DNA of 17,543 nt from FEN-1250 sp039918615 (lineage in GTDB: Bacteria > Gemmatimonadota > Gemmatimonadetes > Gemmatimonadales > Gemmatimonadaceae). The DNA lies in contig JBDSHG010000192.1 of assembly GCA_039918615.1 (NCBI GenBank), positions 1-17,543 of the forward strand. Direction: 5' to 3'. The position numbers and the translations under genes were made by a program. Every line of letters begins with the position of its first letter. Position 1 is the stretch's first letter. The notes beneath the pieces were generated by a model, which was not told the origin of the DNA, ran no database searches, and worked only from the letters and a program-made list of their open reading frames with translations. This document shows positions 13,970 to 17,543 of this stretch, in pieces.

Positions 13970-15343
13970 CTACCGTCGCACGGTCGGCGCCGTGGGCGCA
14001 CCGGCCGCGCTTCTTGCAAGCGAGCCGGTGATCACCTCATCTCCGATCGCGAGACTTCCCTTCAGCACTTTCCGCACTTCGGTGAAGGCGTGATCGGTGA
14101 TGCCGATGGCGATCTGGACGGGCTCGAGCGTGTCATCGGCGCCATGCTTCCACACCGTAGCGATCTCCGACTCGCTGCCAGCGGAGTGCTCGCGTGAAGC
14201 AGCCGTGGCGCCACTCTGCTTCGGATCGTCGGTGCCGATGCCGTACTTCGTCAGCACCGATCGCAGCTCCTCCGGAGACAGCGGCGGCTTGTAGCGGAGC
14301 GCGCTATTCGGGACCTTCACGACATCCGTCGCGGTGGCAACCGGAATCGTGACGAAGGCCGTCATCCCCGGAAAGACCTTGCGGCCCGGATTCGCGAAAT
14401 CGATGATGGCGTCGTACGTCACGACGTTCTGCACGGTCGTCGGATTCATACGGATCTGACTCACCGTGCCGTCGAACGTCTCCTTGGGGAACGCGTCGAC
14501 CTTGAACGTCACCGACTGCCCGAGCGTGATGCGCCCGACATCTGACTCGTCGAGCTTGGCGTACAGCTGCATCTTGGTGAGGTCCTGCGCGATCGTGAAG
14601 ATCGTCGGCGCCTGCAGCGAGGCCGCCACCGTCTGCCCCACGTCGACGTTGCGCGCGACGACCACGCCGTCGATGGGCGAGCGGATGATGGTGTGATCGA
14701 GATTCGTTTTCGCGACCGACACGGCGGCCTCCTTCTGCGCCATCTGTGCGCGCGCTTGCACGAGCGCCGCCTGTCCCGCGTCGACTGTGGCGTGCGCCGC
14801 CTCGTAGTTGGCTGTCGCGAGGCTGAGCTCCGTTCCCGTCGCCGCGCCTGTACGCGCGAGCTGAGACATGCGCCCGAAGTCCGCCGATGTCTGTTTCGCC
14901 GTCGACTGCGCCTTCGCGACATTCGCGGCGGCGGCGGCGACGTTCGCCTTCGATGCGGCCAGATCCGCATCCGCTTGCAGCAGCGCGCCCTGAAATAGTG
15001 ACGGATCAATCAGGGCGACGACCTGGTCCTTCTTCACGTGCGAGTTGAAATCGACGTTCAGCTTCGCGATCGTGCCGGACACCTGCGAGCCGACCTGTAC
15101 GCTCACGACGGCGTTTACCTGACCGCTCGCGTCGATGGCGTCGCGGACCTCGCCGCGCTCCGTCTTCGCAGTGAAGTACTCGACCGTGCCGGTCTTGCGT
15201 CGAGCGACTGCCGTTCCGACTATCACGACGGCCACCAGCGCCCCGACCATCGTCCAGCGGTTGCGGGTCATGTGTCTGCTCGCCCATGACGCGCCCACGA
15301 CAGAGGAGGACGGCACGCCGCTCGTTGCCGGTGCGTCACTCAT
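13970..15343 (-). CDS. Periplasmic adaptor (membrane fusion) protein, MacA/HlyD-like
   Basis: The protein has 457 residues. A single N-terminal membrane anchor lies at ~31-48 (MVGALVAVVIVGTAVARR). The lipoyl half-motif VGSQVSGTIAKLNVDFNSHV (~81-100) and its second half (around RSPIDGVVVARNVDVG) flank a long Ala/Gln-rich hairpin coiled coil (~118-210). Beta-barrel and membrane-proximal segments follow. It would bridge the inner-membrane permease to an outer-membrane channel or hand over substrate. A hydrophilic insertion at ~370-420 (KYGIGTDDPKQ and following) interrupts the C-terminal domain. The ATG overlaps the permease stop by 8 bases. No TolC-like gene is in the window. Confidence 0.93.
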   Translation of the reverse strand: MSDAPATSGVPSSSVVGASWASRHMTRNRWTMVGALVAVVIVGTAVARRKTGTVEYFTAKTERGEVRDAIDASGQVNAVVSVQVGSQVSGTIAKLNVDFNSHVKKDQVVALIDPSLFQGALLQADADLAASKANVAAAAANVAKAQSTAKQTSADFGRMSQLARTGAATGTELSLATANYEAAHATVDAGQAALVQARAQMAQKEAAVSVAKTNLDHTIIRSPIDGVVVARNVDVGQTVAASLQAPTIFTIAQDLTKMQLYAKLDESDVGRITLGQSVTFKVDAFPKETFDGTVSQIRMNPTTVQNVVTYDAIIDFANPGRKVFPGMTAFVTIPVATATDVVKVPNSALRYKPPLSPEELRSVLTKYGIGTDDPKQSGATAASREHSAGSESEIATVWKHGADDTLEPVQIAIGITDHAFTEVRKVLKGSLAIGDEVITGSLARSAAGAPTAPTVRR

Positions 15344-16553
15344 AGCGAAGTGCCTCGATCGGATCGAGCAACGACGCCTTGCGCGCTGGGTAGTAGCCGA
15401 AGAACACGCCCACCGCCACGGAAAACAGCGCCGCGAGCACCACCGCTTCCAGCGACATCTGCATCTCCCATCCCAGCGCGCGCCCGGCGACCACCGAGCC
15501 GATCACGCCGACGATCACGCCCGCGAATCCTCCAACGAGGCTCAGCAGCACGGACTCGCCGAGGAACTGGAGCTGGATCGCCGCCTCCGGCGCGCCGACG
15601 GCGACGCGCACGCCGATCTCGCGCGTGCGCTCTGTCACCGAAACGAGCATCACGTTCATGATCCCGATTCCACCGACTAGTAGCGAGATCGATGCGATCG
15701 TGATGAGCAGAAGACTCAGTGTCCGGCTCGCCTCGATCTGCGCCTTGATCACGTCCTCCGGATTGCGAATGTTGAAATCGTCCTCTTCGTCCGGACGCAA
15801 ATGGTGCCGGTCTCGGAGCACGGCACCCGCCTGCTTCCCGGCGAGTTTCACGGCGTCCTGTGAGATGGCGGAGCAGAGAATGTCGTCGAGCCACGTCACG
15901 CCTTTGAGTTTTTTCTGCACCGTGGTGTACGGCATCATGATCATGTCGTCCTGATCCTGCCCCGACACCGAAAGTCCCTTCGGTCGCAGCGTCCCGATCA
16001 CCTTGCATGGCAGCGTCTTCACGCGCATCACCTGGCCGATCGGATTCGAGGATCCGAAGAGCTGCTCGCGAACCGTGCGACCGATCAGACACACGTCGGC
16101 GGCATGATCCACATCGTCGTTGGAAAATGCGGCACCCTGATCGATGTCCCACCGCTTGATATCCAGATAGTCGGGAGAGACGCCGCGATACTGTGTGTAC
16201 CAGTTCTGGTTGCCGAAGATGACCTGCGTCGATCCGTCGACATTTGGCGACACCGACTTGATGAGCGACACCTGCGCTTTGATCGCGAGCGCATCTCCGA
16301 GCGTGAGCGTCGGTGCGGCGTGGGTGCCCGTGCGCACACCATTCACAGCGCGTCCCCCCGCCTCGACCCACACGAGATTGTCGCCCAGATTGTTGAGCTG
16401 TTGCTCGACACGCGTCTGCCCGGCCTTGCCGATCGCGACGACGCAAATGACCGCCGCGATTCCAATGGTAATGCCGAGCACGGTGAGCAGGCTCCGCATC
16501 TTGTTGCGCATGAGCGCAAGCAGCGCCGACTGCGTAATGGCAGCGTAGTTCAT
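15336..16553 (-). CDS. ABC transporter permease (MacB_PCD + FtsX)
   Basis: The protein has 405 residues. TM1 (~23-42, LLTVLGITIGIAAVICVVAI) is followed by a large periplasmic MacB_PCD domain (~45-270). Three more membrane segments lie in the C-terminal FtsX domain, at about 278-300, 330-352 and 370-390. The ending PARKASLLDPIEALRYE is a hallmark of MacB/YknZ permeases. There is no fused ATPase; that function is supplied by the third gene of the operon. Such four-TM permeases act by mechanotransmission to expel peptides, toxins, siderophores or lipoproteins from the periplasm. This is the first gene of the operon. Its ATG has no clear Shine-Dalgarno, and the substrate is unknown. Confidence 0.94.
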   Translation of the reverse strand: MNYAAITQSALLALMRNKMRSLLTVLGITIGIAAVICVVAIGKAGQTRVEQQLNNLGDNLVWVEAGGRAVNGVRTGTHAAPTLTLGDALAIKAQVSLIKSVSPNVDGSTQVIFGNQNWYTQYRGVSPDYLDIKRWDIDQGAAFSNDDVDHAADVCLIGRTVREQLFGSSNPIGQVMRVKTLPCKVIGTLRPKGLSVSGQDQDDMIMMPYTTVQKKLKGVTWLDDILCSAISQDAVKLAGKQAGAVLRDRHHLRPDEEDDFNIRNPEDVIKAQIEASRTLSLLLITIASISLLVGGIGIMNVMLVSVTERTREIGVRVAVGAPEAAIQLQFLGESVLLSLVGGFAGVIVGVIGSVVAGRALGWEMQMSLEAVVLAALFSVAVGVFFGYYPARKASLLDPIEALRYE

Positions 16554-16606
16554 GTCGCGGATTCGGGTGACGTGCCGCCAGTTGACGCTGAAAACTCTGT
16601 CGGTAA

Positions 16607-16621
16607 CATGACGGCGGCATG
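16607..16621. promoter_or_regulatory. Imperfect dyad upstream of the ABC exporter operon
   Basis: CATG (16607-16610) and CATG (16618-16621) flank a partly symmetric CG-containing centre: 12 of 15 positions are symmetric. It lies 54 bases upstream of the permease ATG, a position suitable for an operator. No cognate regulator gene is adjacent. Confidence 0.2.
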
Positions 16622-16740
16622 ACAGTGCGCCTCACGCATGCATGGAAGATACGTTGGCGCCGGGTTCATCCGCGATCCGGTGCGTTTTAGCGGTTCGCTA
16701 CAGTGGTCTGCGCACACCGCCCGCCGGCGCCGGCCAGTAT

Positions 16741-16770
16741 GCTAGGATTCTTTTTGCTAGGGATCTTTAT
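16741..16770 (+). repeat. Tandem 15-base direct repeat (12/15 identity)
   Basis: Units 16741-16755 and 16756-16770 both begin GCTAGG and continue with a T-rich half. The tract is clearly richer in A/T than its surroundings. It could be a regulator-binding pair or the remnant of a duplication. Confidence 0.45.
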
Positions 16771-16804
16771 TCGATCACCACGGCGAGCAACGGGAGATGC
16801 GCAC

Positions 16805-16984
16805 GTGAGCTCTTCGACGCGCAACCACGCGTATGCGGCAGTCCGCCTGTTGGCCGTCCCGGCCGCCGCCTCCGCGCTCGAATACGGCGGCGGTGCGCAG
16901 CGCGTGCGCTCGCTCCTCACGTCGCTTGCGCCGTACACGAATCCAACGTATCCGGAATTATTGGACGGGCGACACGAGGCATAG
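16805..16984 (+). CDS. Possible small protein, 59 aa, low confidence
   Basis: GTG 16805 is preceded by GGGAG (16792-16796) eight bases upstream. The ORF has G/C-rich third positions over its first two thirds, as the real genes here do. The product (starting VSSSTRNHAYAAVRLLAVPAA) has no recognisable family, no signal peptide and no clear membrane helix. Extending the frame to ATG 16703 would add a T-rich, non-coding-looking stretch. It may be a genuine small gene, a decayed remnant next to the tRNA, or chance. Confidence 0.25.
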   Translation: MSSSTRNHAYAAVRLLAVPAAASALEYGGGAQRVRSLLTSLAPYTNPTYPELLDGRHEA

Positions 16985-17081
16985 CGAGGCGGACAGACCC
17001 CTTTCTTAGCTCTTTCGAGCCCACTAACGTTCGGTCTCGCCGCGGGTTGGTCGAACGGCGAAGAGCAGCACACCGGTAGTA

Positions 17082-17155
17082 CGGGACGTAGCGCAGCCCG
17101 GTAGCGCACCTGAATGGGGTTCAGGGGGTCGCGGGTTCAAATCCCGCCGTCCCGA
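17082..17155 (+). tRNA. tRNA-Pro(GGG)
   Basis: The cloverleaf folds fully. The acceptor stem CGGGACG (17082-17088) pairs with CGTCCCG (17148-17154), and the discriminator is A 17155. The D-arm is GCGC/GCGC. The anticodon stem CCTGA/TCAGG encloses the loop ATGGGGT with anticodon GGG (17116-17118). The T-arm GCGGG/CCCGC encloses TTCAAAT. CCA is not encoded. The recombinase remnant directly downstream marks its 3' end as a likely integration site. Confidence 0.96.
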
Positions 17156-17193
17156 TTGATTTTAAAGCACTTATGGTAGCAAGCCGAACGGAC

Positions 17194-17217
17194 ATTACCT
17201 GTTTGATTACCCGTTTG
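17194..17217. repeat. Tandem 12-base repeat between tRNA-Pro and the integrase
   Basis: Units 17194-17205 and 17206-17217 have the form ATTACCTGTTTG / ATTACCCGTTTG, 11 of 12 identical. The second unit overlaps the integrase stop codon. Short direct repeats beside an integrase and attachment site are typical of arm-type binding sites for Int or Xis, which is the inferred role. Confidence 0.45.
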
Positions 17218-17422
17218 CCGCTCGTGCAATGTGTTGTTCATGAACTTTCCGCTCCTCGGCCATCACGGCGAGGAGCGTTTGCGTATCTGCCTGCTGGTAG
17301 CAGGTGAGCAGGGCTTCGGTATCCTTCCACCCACCTGCCGCCGCGACGTCCGTGATCGGAAGGTGCTTCCGAGCCGTCGCCCACGCTCGACGATACGGGT
17401 GCCACAAGCCGCCGACCAACTT
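17207..17422 (-). pseudogene. Tyrosine recombinase (phage-type integrase), C-terminal remnant cut by an IS
   Basis: About 71 codons remain on the minus strand. LWHPYRRAWATARKHLP contains the catalytic HxxR box (H-P-Y-R). VAAAGGWKD is the conserved Gly-Gly-Trp segment and LLTCYQQAD carries the nucleophilic Tyr. The N-terminal domain and the first catalytic Arg are missing: upstream of about 17422 the sequence changes into an IS3-type terminus. The remnant cannot be active unless the rest lies beyond the IS and the element is excised. It points toward tRNA-Pro, 51 bases away, as integrases of tRNA-targeted islands often do. Without the IS the best reading would continue upstream of the K-L-V-G-G-L-W residues. 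Confidence 0.82.
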
Positions 17423-17543
17423 TGAGCTATGCCGGGTTCCGTGGACACCATCTTAAAGGTGTTCTTTCGGAATGGAGGTGCGACATGCCAGGACGACGAC
17501 GGTACAGTCGGGAGTTCCAGCTAGAGGGCGGTGCGGTTGGTGC
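17423..17543 (+). mobile_element. Left end of an IS3-family insertion sequence (continues past the window)
   Basis: The terminus begins at about TGAGCTATGCC (17423) and contains GTGGACACC (17441-17449), a sequence common in IS3/IS150-group inverted repeats. A transposase OrfA with a strong ribosome-binding site starts 62 bases in, the usual distance. The exact border, target duplication and right end cannot be seen. Confidence 0.7.
17485..17543 (+). pseudogene. IS3-family transposase OrfA, N-terminus, frameshifted, cut by window end
   Basis: ATG 17485 follows GGAGG (17474-17478) at six bases. The first residues MPGRRRYSREFQLE match the basic N-terminal helix-turn-helix start of IS3 OrfA proteins. 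The frame then reads GGAVG, but removing one G from the GGG run at 17526-17528 gives AVRLV, completing the canonical FQLEAVRLV. One extra base therefore breaks OrfA at about residue 15. Either the copy is dead or the base is an error near a sequence end. This is far upstream of the usual OrfA/OrfB programmed frameshift. Confidence 0.68.

Larger units (their letters stand above)
16554..17081. other. 528-base region between the ABC operon and tRNA-Pro
   Basis: This stretch holds the upstream region of the minus-strand permease operon (with an imperfect dyad at 16607-16621), an AT-richer tract with a 15-base tandem repeat (16741-16770), one possible small ORF (16805-16984), and the leader of tRNA-Pro. 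Longer readings on either strand (16642-17079, 16687-17109) have no family features and odd composition, and I do not accept them. Confidence 0.5.

Noticed and set aside
15340..16635. 431-codon minus-strand frame nearly matching the ABC permease span
   Set aside because: It is a different frame of the same strand, rich in Arg/His, without the FtsX features that the true frame shows.
16642..17109. Long open frames on both strands before tRNA-Pro
   Set aside because: They have low-complexity, Arg/Ala/Ser-rich products without domains, and the minus-strand one runs into the tRNA gene.
1..17543. CRISPR array, riboswitch or rRNA
   Set aside because: I saw no regularly spaced repeats, no known riboswitch core and no rRNA sequence.

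Overview
The window looks like a chromosomal segment from a high-GC, diderm, soil-type bacterium. It carries an outer-membrane beta-barrel gene, an exported phosphoesterase, a periplasmic adaptor and strongly G/C-biased third codon positions. My best guess is Gemmatimonadota or a neighbouring phylum, from gene style and the 'RAQ'-like signal-peptide boundary. This is inference; no marker gene here fixes the phylum. Most of the window (1 to about 16.5 kb) is ordinary core or accessory chromosome. The last 0.5 kb is the edge of an integrated mobile region.

Layout, plus strand first. The 3' end of an S41 (tricorn-like) peptidase is cut by the window start (1-888). A two-block FUSC membrane protein follows (910-3084). 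Next come a CHASE3-PAS sensor histidine kinase (3184-5079) and a stand-alone receiver (5237-5671), with a shared sequence signature upstream of each. A small membrane protein overlaps a winged-helix regulator (5754-6723). UppS (6778-7500) is followed in the same frame, after one amber codon, by an LCMT-type methyltransferase with no canonical start (7504-8343). Then come coproheme decarboxylase ChdC/HemQ (8388-9194), a UPF0173 metallo-beta-lactamase-fold hydrolase (9227-9937) and a secreted PF04185 phosphoesterase (10163-11329).

From 11.3 kb the orientation changes. A conserved 80-aa protein (11342-11584) and an outer-membrane barrel protein whose signal peptide is in another frame (11856-12652) lie on the minus strand. 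A secreted PepSY protein (12762-13157) lies on the plus strand. A minus-strand three-gene ABC export operon follows, in the order permease, adaptor, ATPase (16553 down to 13167). Both convergent junctions (11.33 kb and 13.16 kb) have short palindromes that contain parts of the stop codons of both flanking genes.

The right edge holds a 528-bp stretch with at most one weak small ORF, then tRNA-Pro(GGG) (17082-17155). Next is the C-terminal remnant of a tyrosine recombinase pointing at the tRNA, cut at about 17422 by the left end of an IS3-family element whose OrfA begins at 17485 and is itself frameshifted. This is a tRNA-anchored island boundary whose integrase has been disrupted. The rest of the island lies outside the window. 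The 271 bases between 11585 and 11855 show no gene that I can support.

I did not find a convincing undescribed system. The most informative anomalies are the UppS/methyltransferase amber junction, the disrupted integrase at tRNA-Pro, the frameshifted barrel protein, the palindromes over convergent stop codons, the paired motif upstream of the kinase and receiver, and several -10-like boxes placed for leaderless transcription.
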